Assembly (NCBI GenBank): GCA_964504445.1
Contig: CAZDEO010000015.1
Span: 15,470-79,469, forward strand
Reading direction: 5' to 3'
DNA from: JACSRF01 sp964504445
Lineage (GTDB): Bacteria > Chloroflexota > Anaerolineae > Promineifilales > Promineifilaceae
DNA length: 64,000 nucleotides
The notes below the pieces were generated by a model. The model had not been told where the DNA came from. It did not search any database and saw only the letters and a list, made by a program, of their open reading frames with translations. Below, in pieces: positions 24,294 through 32,485 of the stretch. Numbering within the stretch: position 1 is the first letter of the stretch; each line of letters starts with the position of its first letter. Made by a program: the position numbers and the translations under genes.

Positions 24294-25400
24294 ATGAGTT
24301 ATTTGGCTTTCCGCAATCTATGGCAGCAAAAAATTCGCCTCGTTTTGAGCGTAGCCGGTGTTGCTCTGGCCCTGATGCTTATTATCCTGCTGAACGGCTT
24401 TCTCTCCGGCATCTACGCTCAGGTGACGGCGTATTTGGACAACAGCCCGGCGGATCTGGTGATTGCCCAGGAGGGCATCACCAATCTCCTCAGTGCGACT
24501 TCATTGTTGCCGGCCGGCGTGGTCGACCAGGCGCGCGGTGTGCCCGGCGTGGCCAGGGTAACGCCTATCGTCTCCCAATTCACGATTTTTGACCTGCACG
24601 AGGAGAAGGTCGTGGCCTACATGGTCGGTTACGAACCCGGGCAGGGGGGCGGACCGTGGCAGATGAAAAACGGCCGTTTTCCCACCAGCGACGACGAAGT
24701 GGTGCTGGATTGGGTCATGGCCGCCAATCACAGCATTCAGATCGGCGACATGCTCGATATCCTCGACGAAACGTTTACCGTGGTGGGCCTGAGCGACGAC
24801 ACCAACTCTTGGATGGCCAGCTTCTTTTTTGTAGAAAAACGGGCCGCCGAACGACTGCTGCTGACGCCAGACGCCACCAGTTTTGTGTTGTTGACGCTGA
24901 CGCCGGATGCGGACATCAATACCGTTACCGACCGCCTCAACCGCCGCCTGCGCGACGTGGAAATCGTGTCGGTAGAAACCATGCGCCAAAACGATCTTGA
25001 TTTGTTGGTGCAGGTGTTTGCCGCGCCATTGCAGCTCATGGTGACAATTGCCTTTGCTGTGGGCACCGCCATATTGGGCATGGTCATCTACACAGCTACC
25101 GTCGAGCGGACGCGGGAGTATGGCGTGCTGAAAGCGGTTGGCGCGAAAAATTATCATCTGTACTGGCTGGTGGCGCAGCAGGGGTTGGTAACGGCCGTTC
25201 TTGGTGCGCTCATCGGCATTGGCCTTGCCTGGCTGGCGGCGCAGACCATCATGTATAACACGCCCAAATTTTTGATTGTTCTGGAACCAAAAAGAGTGCT
25301 GCTCATGGCCGGCAGCGGTCTGTTGATGGGGCTGCTGGCGGCGCTGCTACCGGCGCGACTGGTGGCCCGGCTGGACCCGGCGCAGGTGTTTCGCAAATAA
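24294..25400 (+). CDS. FtsX/MacB-type ABC transporter permease
   Basis: A protein of about 368 residues with the FtsX layout: helix 1 near the N-terminus (LSVAGVALALMLIILLNGF), a large outside domain and three C-terminal helices, ending in the family tail RLDPAQVFRK. The first part of the export unit continues with a second permease 16 bases downstream and an ATPase. The likely substrate is a lipoprotein, peptide or metal complex. The frame is open to a TTG at 24267; ATG 24294 starts at the conserved SYLAFRNLW. Confidence 0.9.
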   Translation: MSYLAFRNLWQQKIRLVLSVAGVALALMLIILLNGFLSGIYAQVTAYLDNSPADLVIAQEGITNLLSATSLLPAGVVDQARGVPGVARVTPIVSQFTIFDLHEEKVVAYMVGYEPGQGGGPWQMKNGRFPTSDDEVVLDWVMAANHSIQIGDMLDILDETFTVVGLSDDTNSWMASFFFVEKRAAERLLLTPDATSFVLLTLTPDADINTVTDRLNRRLRDVEIVSVETMRQNDLDLLVQVFAAPLQLMVTIAFAVGTAILGMVIYTATVERTREYGVLKAVGAKNYHLYWLVAQQGLVTAVLGALIGIGLAWLAAQTIMYNTPKFLIVLEPKRVLLMAGSGLLMGLLAALLPARLVARLDPAQVFRK

Positions 25401-25416
25401 CGACAGGAGATGTACG

Positions 25417-26523
25417 ATGTTTAATCTGGCCTGGCGCAACCTTTCTCAAAACCGCACCCAGTTTTTATTGGGTGTTGGCGGTGTAGCTTTGGCCTTGCTG
25501 CTGATGCTGACCCTGGACGCGCTGTTGGCCGGTTCCGAAGAGGATTTGGTTGCCTATATCGAACAGTCTGATGCGGATATTTTTGTCGCGCAGGCCGGTG
25601 TTAAGAATATGCACATGGCTGCTTCCGCCATCACCTGGCGCGACCTGCGCTTGGCGGAACACAATGCAGAGGTCATCAGCGCCAGCCCGATTCTGTATAC
25701 CACCAGCGTGGTCAACGCCGGCGACAGCGATGTCCTCTCCTACATCATCGGCTTTGACCCTGACGAACCGCTGGGGGGTCCAGGAGAAGTGGCGGTGGGA
25801 ACGGCCGTGTTGGACACTGATGAAGTCATCATCGACGACGCTGTGGCCCGCAGTCAGGGTTTAGCGCTGGGAGATGAAGTCGAAATCATGGGGCACAATT
25901 TTACCATCGTTGGCCTGACGCACGGCCTGACCAACATCGTCAACAGCGTCAGCTTCATCTCTCTGCGTGATTTTCAGATGCTGCGGCCCGGCGACGCGGT
26001 TAGCTACGCCTTGCTAGACGTCGCCGCGGGGGCTGATCCAGTGCAGGTGGCAGCGGCTATTAACGACCGTAACCCTGACGTGCTGGCGCTGCCCACGGCT
26101 GAATTTTCCCGTGAAGAGCGGCAAATCATCAGGGATATGAGCGTGGAAATTTTGAACATCATGAACCTGTCTGGCCTTCTTATCGGCCTGGCCGTAACGG
26201 CATTAACTTTATACACAAGCACACTGCGCAAGCGGCAGGAATACGGCGTCCTCAAGGCCATCGGCGCCCGGAACCATCATCTTTACAGTGTGGTGGCGGC
26301 CCAGGCAGCGCTCAGTCTGCTGCTGGGTTTTGTCGCCGCGATTGGGCTGGTCTGGCTGCTGGGACAGATTATTCCTTTGGCCGTACCGGGTATGGGACTG
26401 GCGCTGACGCGAACCGGCATCACCCGCGTCCTCATCTCGACGCTGATCATTGGCGTCGCCGCGGCGCTGGCTCCGGCGTGGCAGTTGGCCCGGCTGGACC
26501 CGGCGCAGGTGTTTAGAAGCTAG
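25417..26523 (+). CDS. FtsX/MacB-type ABC transporter permease (paralogue)
   Basis: A 368-residue permease with the same design as the preceding gene (MFNLAWRNLSQNRTQFLL, late helices, tail LDPAQVFRS). An AGGAG site precedes the ATG. The two permeases probably form a heterodimer served by the ATPase encoded next. The outside domains differ considerably between them. Confidence 0.9.
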   Translation: MFNLAWRNLSQNRTQFLLGVGGVALALLLMLTLDALLAGSEEDLVAYIEQSDADIFVAQAGVKNMHMAASAITWRDLRLAEHNAEVISASPILYTTSVVNAGDSDVLSYIIGFDPDEPLGGPGEVAVGTAVLDTDEVIIDDAVARSQGLALGDEVEIMGHNFTIVGLTHGLTNIVNSVSFISLRDFQMLRPGDAVSYALLDVAAGADPVQVAAAINDRNPDVLALPTAEFSREERQIIRDMSVEILNIMNLSGLLIGLAVTALTLYTSTLRKRQEYGVLKAIGARNHHLYSVVAAQAALSLLLGFVAAIGLVWLLGQIIPLAVPGMGLALTRTGITRVLISTLIIGVAAALAPAWQLARLDPAQVFRS

Positions 26524-26591
26524 AGATAGAGATAGAGGGACAACGCAACAACACGATTATGCAACTACGCGACTAGAGATTGGAGTGTGTG

Positions 26592-27428
26592 ATGGATGCG
26601 ATTATGCAAGTTGAACATGTAACCCGCCGCTTTGGCAGCGGCCGCACGGAAGTGGTGGCTGTGGATGATGTCTCGTTAAGCGCGGCGCCCGGCGAAGTGC
26701 TGCTGATTATGGGGCCGTCGGGCAGTGGCAAGACGACGCTGCTGTCGATGCTGGGGGGACTGCTGCAGCCGAGCAGCGGCCGTATCCGCATTGGCGACGA
26801 CGAGCTGACCCAACTGGATGAAAACCGACTGCCCGACGTGCGCCTGCACCACATCGGTTTCATCTTCCAGGATTTTAACCTGCTGTCGGCGCTTTCTTGC
26901 CTGGATAATGTGGCGCTGGTGGGTCAGCTTAACGGACTGTCGCGAAAAGATTCGCGGCAGCGGGCGCGGGATCTGCTGGAACAGTTGGGGTTGGGCCACA
27001 GGCTAACCTTTTTGCCGGAGAAGTTGTCTGGCGGCGAAAAGCAGCGCGTGGCCATTGCCCGCGCTCTGGTCAACCAGCCGACCATCATCCTGGCTGACGA
27101 GCCAACGGCTAACCTGGACAGCCATCACGGCCACGAGACGATGCGCCTGCTGCGCCGCGTTGCCAGGGAAGAGCAGCGCAGTGTGATTATCGTCAGCCAC
27201 GACCAGCGCATCAAGGATATTGCCGACCGCATTTTGTGGCTGGAGGACGGTGCGTTCAAGAATGTGGTTGAGATGGCGGCGGACCCGGTGTGTGGCATGT
27301 CGGTGGATAAGGACAGCGCACCGGCGCAGGTGATGTGGCAGGGTCGGACCTTCTACTTCTGTGCCCACGGCTGCCGTGATGAATTCCTGGCTGACCCGGA
27401 AACGTTTATGCCGGACCAGGCCAATTGA
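26592..27428 (+). CDS. MacB/LolD-type ABC ATPase with C-terminal YHS metal domain
   Basis: A protein of about 278 residues. Residues 1-220 are a complete ABC ATPase: Walker A GPSGSGKTT, signature LSGGEKQRV, Walker B IILADEPTA, switch His in VSHDQ. From about residue 228 a YHS domain follows (DPVCGMSV and YFCAHGCRDEF), a fold that binds transition metals in copper ATPases and chaperones. The fusion suggests metal sensing or delivery by the exporter. A GGAG lies six bases before ATG 26592. The next frame overlaps its stop at TTGA. Confidence 0.9.
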   Translation: MDAIMQVEHVTRRFGSGRTEVVAVDDVSLSAAPGEVLLIMGPSGSGKTTLLSMLGGLLQPSSGRIRIGDDELTQLDENRLPDVRLHHIGFIFQDFNLLSALSCLDNVALVGQLNGLSRKDSRQRARDLLEQLGLGHRLTFLPEKLSGGEKQRVAIARALVNQPTIILADEPTANLDSHHGHETMRLLRRVAREEQRSVIIVSHDQRIKDIADRILWLEDGAFKNVVEMAADPVCGMSVDKDSAPAQVMWQGRTFYFCAHGCRDEFLADPETFMPDQAN

Positions 27429-27751
27429 CCTATAGTTGGTTGGGCATATTGGCGCTTGGAAACGGCCGTTCCATGGCCTACCCTGACAGTATGAAGAACA
27501 TATCTGCACAAAGTAAACGACGGATGGCTACACTGCTTTTCCTGGCGCTGCTCGCTTCTTTTGTCTGGTGCATTGTAGACAACATTATTATGAGTGCGCA
27601 GGTGCCTGATGTGATAGAGGAAACGACCGTTGCCATCATTGGTGCCATCCTCTGGTTGGTGGCGCATGGTATCCATGGTGCCGCCGTTATTGCGTTACCG
27701 GCGATGATTTGGCGGCAGGATGATGGAAAAGAAGGCACCCATGTCCATTGA
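27425..27751 (+). CDS. Small membrane protein
   Basis: Up to 108 residues with two membrane helices (TLLFLALLASFVWCIV and VAIIGAILWLVAHGI). No family is recognised. A TTG start overlaps the ATPase stop (TTGA); ATG 27473 or 27491 would give a shorter protein with both helices. It probably belongs to the exporter operon. Confidence 0.5.
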   Translation: MTYSWLGILALGNGRSMAYPDSMKNISAQSKRRMATLLFLALLASFVWCIVDNIIMSAQVPDVIEETTVAIIGAILWLVAHGIHGAAVIALPAMIWRQDDGKEGTHVH

Positions 27752-28376
27752 TAAACGAGAAACTGCTCGAACCCAGGCGCGTTACCAGCGGATTGCGCCC
27801 CTCTATGACACGATGGAACTTTTTGCCGAGCGTCGTTATGCAGATTGGCGGCCGCGACTCTGGTCGCAGGTGCAGGGACCGCAGGTGCTGGAAGTGGGCG
27901 TGGGCACGGGCAAGAACATGCCTTACTATCCGGATGGTGCGCAAGTGACCGCTATCGACCTCACCCCGGGGATGCTGGAGCGGGCCAAAGTACGGGCGGC
28001 CAAATTAAATGCAGCTGTTGCGTTGCAGCCTGGCGACGTGCAGGCGCTTGACTTTCCCGACGAAACGTTTGACGACGTAGTTGCTACCTTTGTCTTCTGC
28101 TCGGTACCGGACCCTGTTTTAGGCTTTGATGAGATTGCACGGGTGTTGAAGCCAAACGGCCGTTTGCACTTGTTGGAGCACGTGCGCGCCCCCAACCCCG
28201 TCCTGGGCGCGCTGATGGATCTACTGGACCCGGTGACCGTCCGGTTGATGGGACCGCATATCAATCGGCGCACGGTGCAAAATGTGCAGCAGAGCCGCCT
28301 GCACCTGGAACGGGTCGAGAATGTAGGCGCGGGCGGCATTTTTAAACTTATTGTGGCCCAGCGCAGAAGCAGGTAA
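27741..28376 (+). CDS. Class I SAM-dependent methyltransferase (UbiE-like)
   Basis: A 211-residue methyltransferase. SAM-binding motif I is LEVGVGTGKNMPYYP, motif II ends in AIDLTPGMLERAK, then DVQALDFPDETFDDVV and the post-II FVFCSVPDP. The C-terminus LHLLEHVR... is typical of the Methyltransf_11/UbiE-like group that often neighbours metalloid genes. The substrate is unknown. The start overlaps the preceding small membrane protein gene. Confidence 0.88.
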   Translation: MSIDKRETARTQARYQRIAPLYDTMELFAERRYADWRPRLWSQVQGPQVLEVGVGTGKNMPYYPDGAQVTAIDLTPGMLERAKVRAAKLNAAVALQPGDVQALDFPDETFDDVVATFVFCSVPDPVLGFDEIARVLKPNGRLHLLEHVRAPNPVLGALMDLLDPVTVRLMGPHINRRTVQNVQQSRLHLERVENVGAGGIFKLIVAQRRSR

Positions 28377-28393
28377 ACAGATAGAATTCCCGG

Positions 28394-28849
28394 CTACGGG
28401 TTCAATAAGGAGTGTCCGCTGTTCTCCCAGGCGATCATGCCGCCGTCCAGATTCCAGACGTTAGTATAGCCCAGTTCCAACAACATCTGTGCCGCCTGGG
28501 CGCTCATGCTGCCGCTGCGGCAGTAGACAACGACCTGGGCATCTTTATCGGCCGGAAACTTATCGAGGTTGGATTGGATTTCATTGAACGGTACAAATTC
28601 GTCGGTGCTTTCAATTTCGCCTTCGTAGGGGATGTGGACGTTAATAAGCGGAAAATCTTTGTTTTCCAGCATCATGGCCAGTCCGGCTGCGCTGACGTTG
28701 GTGTAAGCACCGTCTGCAATGGAGACAACCTGGGTTTCACCGTTGAGGTCAACGGCGTCGGTGGTAGGAACGGCCGTTTCGCGGCTACAAGCGGCCAGAA
28801 TCAGGGTCAACAGAGTCAATACCACTATCGCCAATTTAGAACGTTTCAT
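28394..28849 (-). CDS. Rhodanese-domain lipoprotein
   Basis: A 151-residue lipoprotein (lipobox LILAAC) with a single rhodanese domain outside the membrane. The active-site loop is VVYCRSGSMSAQA with the catalytic Cys, and the domain ends in LDGGMIAWENSG. Rhodaneses carry sulfane sulfur; a role in thiol or metal chemistry fits the copper neighbours. It is downstream of the multicopper oxidase on the same strand but separated by 152 bases that carry the CGCCATTTGGCCTAT element. Confidence 0.9.
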   Translation of the reverse strand: MKRSKLAIVVLTLLTLILAACSRETAVPTTDAVDLNGETQVVSIADGAYTNVSAAGLAMMLENKDFPLINVHIPYEGEIESTDEFVPFNEIQSNLDKFPADKDAQVVVYCRSGSMSAQAAQMLLELGYTNVWNLDGGMIAWENSGHSLLNP

Positions 28850-28975
28850 CGCTGCTCCTTTGAGATGAGGTTGGCGGGCAGCGGGAAAACGCTGCCTGCC
28901 AATTGCTTTCTCTATCTCTAGGTTTTAACAGACGATGTGCCTGAGGGTGAGAGCAGATTGTCGTGTATCCGCATG

Positions 28976-28990
28976 CGCCATTTGGCCTAT
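28976..28990. repeat. Intergenic element CGCCATTTGGCCTAT
   Basis: Third exact copy of the 15-mer. It lies just after the multicopper oxidase stop and 127 bases before the rhodanese start. Confidence 0.6.
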
Positions 28991-29001
28991 TGAGGACACG
29001 A

Positions 29002-30588
29002 TCAGGCCCGAATCTCAAAATTACGCATCATCCCCATATCTTCATGTTCCAGATTGTGGCAATGGTAGATAAACAGGCCGGTAAAGTCGCCAAATCGGCG
29101 CAGGACTTTAACCCGCTCGCCGGGCATGACCAGGACGGTATCTTTCCAGCCTTCGTCGACAAACCCCTGGCTCAGGGTGTCCCAGGCCGCTTTACCGCTG
29201 TCGTTAATCTGCCGCTCGATGACCTGAAACGATTCACCATGCATGTGCATGGGGTGGGGGAGGCTCATATTCATCATTCCCATCCCTCGGCCCATGCCGC
29301 CGCCGGCGCTGTCATTGGCAAATTCCCAAATCTCAACGGCATTCAATGGTACGATTTCATCCTCGGCAACGGCGGTCATTTCGAAGGTACGGCCGTTCAA
29401 CGTCCAGCCGCCCTGCATCAGCAGGGTCACCGTGCGCGTGCGTTCAGCATCAGCAGCAGCGAAAAAGGCGGGCGACGACAGTCTTTCCGGCAAGGCAACA
29501 TTGTCGGCCATTTCGCGCTCGATGCGCACCGTGAGGACGGGGAACTGTCCGCTCTGGAATTCGCCGGTGGTAAAAGGGAGACTGACCAGTTTTCGTTCGG
29601 AATTGATAGGACTGCCGTTAAAATCGACCCAGATTTCGATTCGTTCCGCCGGAGCCAGGGTCAGGTACGGCCGTTCCACCGGCCTTTCCAGTAATCCACC
29701 ATCCGTACCGATGACGGTAAACGGGGACCCATCTTCCCAGCCCAGCTTGTAGATGCGCGAGTTTGAGCCGTTGAGGAGGCGCAGGCGATAGGCGCGGGCT
29801 GCGACCGGCAGGGTCACATCGGGCCGGCCGTTGACCAGCAGCTGGTTGCCCAAAAACCCCATCATCTGATCCATCATTCCGTTCCCCATATAAACCAGCT
29901 GACCATTGTCGTCAAAGCGGCGATCCTGCAGCACCAGCGGGATATCGTATTCACCGGCAGGCAGATTGGCAGCCTCCTCTTCTTCGTCGGAGACCAGGAA
30001 GAATCCGGCCAAGCCGGCATATACCTGGGGTCCGGTACGGCCGTGCGGATGAGGATGGTACCAGTACGTGCCGGCGCGGTTGCGCACTTCAAACTCGTAC
30101 ACATAGGTCTGCCCGCCGCCTACCGCGTACTGGGGATGACCATCCATGTTGGCCGGCACGTGCAGCCCGTGCCAATGAATAATGCTTTCCTCAGGCAGTT
30201 CGTTGGTGAAATGGATGCGCACCTTCTGTCCCCGGCGCAGGCGCAGCGTGGGGCCTAGATAGCTGTCCGGCACCGGCTGCAGGGTGCCGGCATCTCCTTG
30301 CAGCAGTTCACCGCGGATGCGCCAGACGCGGGTGTCGATGTTGGGAAAGATAACGGCCGTATCGGCAACTGCCTGCAATGCAATCTCCACATCCGGCACG
30401 AAATCGGCGCTGGGAACGGCCGTTGGCGATGGCAGGGTGGCCGGCGGTACCGATGTGGGGTTGATGCTGCCCGGTGTTGGCGTCGTAACATCTGCTTTGT
30501 CCGGGTTGACATTACAGGCGGTGAGAACGGCCGTTGCTGCGCCGGCACCGGCCAAGCGAAGAAAGTTGCGTCGCGTTAGTTTTGTCAT
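29002..30588 (-). CDS. Multicopper oxidase (CueO/CotA-like)
   Basis: A 528-residue secreted oxidase with a twin-arginine-like signal (TRRNFLRLAGAG) and a cysteine that could be lipidated (LTACN). All four copper motifs are present: HWHGLHVP, WYHPHPHG, HPMHMHGESF and YHCHNLEHEDMGMM; the last gives the T1 Cys, His and Met ligands. It probably oxidises Cu(I) or phenols outside the membrane. A short Met-rich stretch (GMGRGMGMMNM) lies before the third motif. The upstream gene encodes a Met-rich PepSY protein. Confidence 0.95.
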   Translation of the reverse strand: MTKLTRRNFLRLAGAGAATAVLTACNVNPDKADVTTPTPGSINPTSVPPATLPSPTAVPSADFVPDVEIALQAVADTAVIFPNIDTRVWRIRGELLQGDAGTLQPVPDSYLGPTLRLRRGQKVRIHFTNELPEESIIHWHGLHVPANMDGHPQYAVGGGQTYVYEFEVRNRAGTYWYHPHPHGRTGPQVYAGLAGFFLVSDEEEEAANLPAGEYDIPLVLQDRRFDDNGQLVYMGNGMMDQMMGFLGNQLLVNGRPDVTLPVAARAYRLRLLNGSNSRIYKLGWEDGSPFTVIGTDGGLLERPVERPYLTLAPAERIEIWVDFNGSPINSERKLVSLPFTTGEFQSGQFPVLTVRIEREMADNVALPERLSSPAFFAAADAERTRTVTLLMQGGWTLNGRTFEMTAVAEDEIVPLNAVEIWEFANDSAGGGMGRGMGMMNMSLPHPMHMHGESFQVIERQINDSGKAAWDTLSQGFVDEGWKDTVLVMPGERVKVLRRFGDFTGLFIYHCHNLEHEDMGMMRNFEIRA

Positions 30589-30669
30589 TGTCGTATGTCC
30601 CGTTTAATGCAAATTGCGCCGATACAATGGGTCATCGGCGCAACCTGCGGATTGCAAAGCAAATCTGGT

Positions 30670-31647
30670 TTATTCGTGAGCTTCCCCAGCCATCTCGATG
30701 AAATCGCCATGCCAGTGATGGAGGAAAACCTGGCCGGTATAGGCATTGACGCTCAGCATGCCGATGGTTTCACCATCTTCCAGAACGTGCAGGGTATAGT
30801 AGCCGGGAAAGGTGTCGGCCGTTTCGTCAGCCGTTTTGCCGGGCAGATACGCATCCAGGTATTCCTGAGCCGTGTCTACCGCTTCCTCAGGGGTGATATT
30901 GATTTGCGCATCCGGAGCGTAGCCGAAGCTGCCCATCATGTTGCCGCCCATCATCCCGTTGTTTTGGACATTGCCCATCATACCAGAACCGAACTGTCCA
31001 CCCATCATATTGCCATCCATCATGCCACTGAAACCATTACCGCTCATCATCCCGTATTCGGTGTTCCACATCATGTTCGGACCGGGTTCAGGGAATACAT
31101 TGCCGCTGGCCGGGTCAACCAATAGTTCAAAGGCGCCTGTTTCTGTGGTTTCGTCCACAATCTGGGCGTAGGCATGATTGTCAAAGATCATGATTTCGCC
31201 CAGGGTCAAATTGTCGTTGTTGAGGGTGGCGAGGTAGTCGGTAACGGCCGTTTCCGCAGCCTCAATTGATAATGGATCCACATTGGTTAAGCCGCTAAAG
31301 TTGCCCATCATACCGGAACCATACTGGCCACCCATCATACCGCCGTCCATCATCATCCCCATCATGCCGCCATATTGACCGCTGCCCATCATGCCTGCGC
31401 CATACTGATTACGGTCCATCATATTGCCGAATTGACCGTTACCCATCATGACAGAACCGGTTGTCATACCGGTCGTATATTGGCCTTCCACATTGCCCAT
31501 CATGTTAGGGTTGACTTGACCGTTCCAGTCGCCCATCATCCAGCCCGGCTGAATCGTTTGCGCATTCACCCGGCTAAAGAAAAAGCCGCCGACAAAAAGG
31601 CCGATACCGGCCAAAATCGCTCCGATTACAAGTAACATTTTCTTCAT
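30670..31647 (-). CDS. Methionine-rich double-PepSY membrane protein
   Basis: A 325-residue protein with one N-terminal helix and then alternating segments: a Met/Gly repeat region (NMMG, GMMG units, about 35-115), a PepSY-like domain (about 120-200), a second Met-rich region (about 205-240) and a second PepSY-like domain ending in LHHWHGDF. More than forty methionines are present, typical of Cu(I)-binding extracellular proteins. It lies between two SHOCT proteins and the multicopper oxidase on one strand, so a copper-buffering or delivery role is inferred. Confidence 0.85.
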   Translation of the reverse strand: MKKMLLVIGAILAGIGLFVGGFFFSRVNAQTIQPGWMMGDWNGQVNPNMMGNVEGQYTTGMTTGSVMMGNGQFGNMMDRNQYGAGMMGSGQYGGMMGMMMDGGMMGGQYGSGMMGNFSGLTNVDPLSIEAAETAVTDYLATLNNDNLTLGEIMIFDNHAYAQIVDETTETGAFELLVDPASGNVFPEPGPNMMWNTEYGMMSGNGFSGMMDGNMMGGQFGSGMMGNVQNNGMMGGNMMGSFGYAPDAQINITPEEAVDTAQEYLDAYLPGKTADETADTFPGYYTLHVLEDGETIGMLSVNAYTGQVFLHHWHGDFIEMAGEAHE

Positions 31648-31706
31648 TGTTATTTCCTCAATTAATTTGTTGGTTGTAAAAAATTTGCGCAGATTGTTTT
31701 ATGCAT

Positions 31707-31952
31707 CTACGCTTGTTCCAGATCGTGACGAATTGTCTCAAATTCCTCTTTGGTCAATTCACCGCGTGCATACCGTTGTTTCAAAATCACCAGCGGATCG
31801 TCATTTGTTTGTGCGTTGCTGTTTGAGGCTGAATGGGTGCGCGGGAATATAGTTGCCAATAGCCAAATGCCGCCGCCAAGAATGACTATCCAGAAAATGA
31901 TCATCCAGATAGCGCCCCCAAATCCCATCATATGTTGACTCCACCACATCAT
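31707..31952 (-). CDS. Small SHOCT-domain membrane protein
   Basis: An 81-residue protein with one or two membrane helices (IWMIIFWIVILGGGIWLL) and a C-terminal SHOCT motif (DPLVILKQRYARGELTKEEF). The N-terminus MMWWSQHMM is Met-rich. It is followed by the Met-rich PepSY gene and preceded 10 bases upstream by a second SHOCT gene. Its function is unknown; such genes often accompany copper oxidases. Confidence 0.85.
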   Translation of the reverse strand: MMWWSQHMMGFGGAIWMIIFWIVILGGGIWLLATIFPRTHSASNSNAQTNDDPLVILKQRYARGELTKEEFETIRHDLEQA

Positions 31953-31962
31953 GTCACCTCCG

Positions 31963-32160
31963 TTAATTATTCAGGTCGTTGCGAATTTGCTCGAATTCTT
32001 CTTTACTCATTTCGCCGCGCACGTATCGTTCTTTAGCAATGTCCAGCGCCGATTTACCTTTGGGAGATGCGGAAAACAGGTTGCCCTGTCCCCGTTCATT
32101 CAGCAGATAAATGAAGGCGATAACAATTAAAACCGGAAAAATCAGACCAAAACCCATCAT
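31963..32160 (-). CDS. Small SHOCT-domain membrane protein (paralogue)
   Basis: A 65-residue protein: one membrane helix (GLIFPVLIVIAFIYLL), then the SHOCT motif ALDIAKERYVRGEMSKEEF. It is the first gene of the copper operon that runs through the other SHOCT protein, the Met-rich protein and the multicopper oxidase. A GTTCAG/CTGAAC inverted repeat (32222-32258) lies in its upstream region. Confidence 0.82.
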   Translation of the reverse strand: MMGFGLIFPVLIVIAFIYLLNERGQGNLFSASPKGKSALDIAKERYVRGEMSKEEFEQIRNDLNN

Positions 32161-32291
32161 GGTATCGTTACTCCTTTACACAAATCACAGGCAGCTTGCC
32201 CGTGGCGTTTTCTATCTAAAGGTTCAGTCAGTGACTAAAATAAACGTCATGGCTGAACTATCTTTATGACCTTCCCCTATTTTAGTGGACA

Positions 32292-32465
32292 TCAAGTTAA
32301 GGCTAACTGATGTTGATAATAGGCCGTTTCATGAGCGGCCGGGCTGACATAGCCCAACGTTGAATGGCGACGCTGCCTATTGTAGAATGCTTCAATGTAA
32401 AAGAAAATGTCGGTGCGCGCCTGCGCACGGGTTTGGTAGATTGTGTGATGCACCAGTTCCATTTT
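32292..32465 (-). pseudogene. IS3 transposase OrfB, 3' fragment
   Basis: The C-terminal part of the DDE transposase (MELVHHTIYQT..., FYNRQRRHSTLGYVSP). It joins in frame to the 5' fragment ending at 35033 when the intervening element is removed, restoring FFGSLK-MELVHH with the last catalytic Glu region. Confidence 0.85.
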
Positions 32466-32485
32466 GACGGTTCCATAATGATACC

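Noticed and set aside
24501..25157. 218-residue minus-strand frame opposite the first ABC permease
   Set aside because: Composition is that of a shadow frame and it overlaps a conserved FtsX-type gene.
28963..29694. 243-residue plus-strand frame
   Set aside because: It is antisense to the multicopper oxidase, whose copper motifs are intact.
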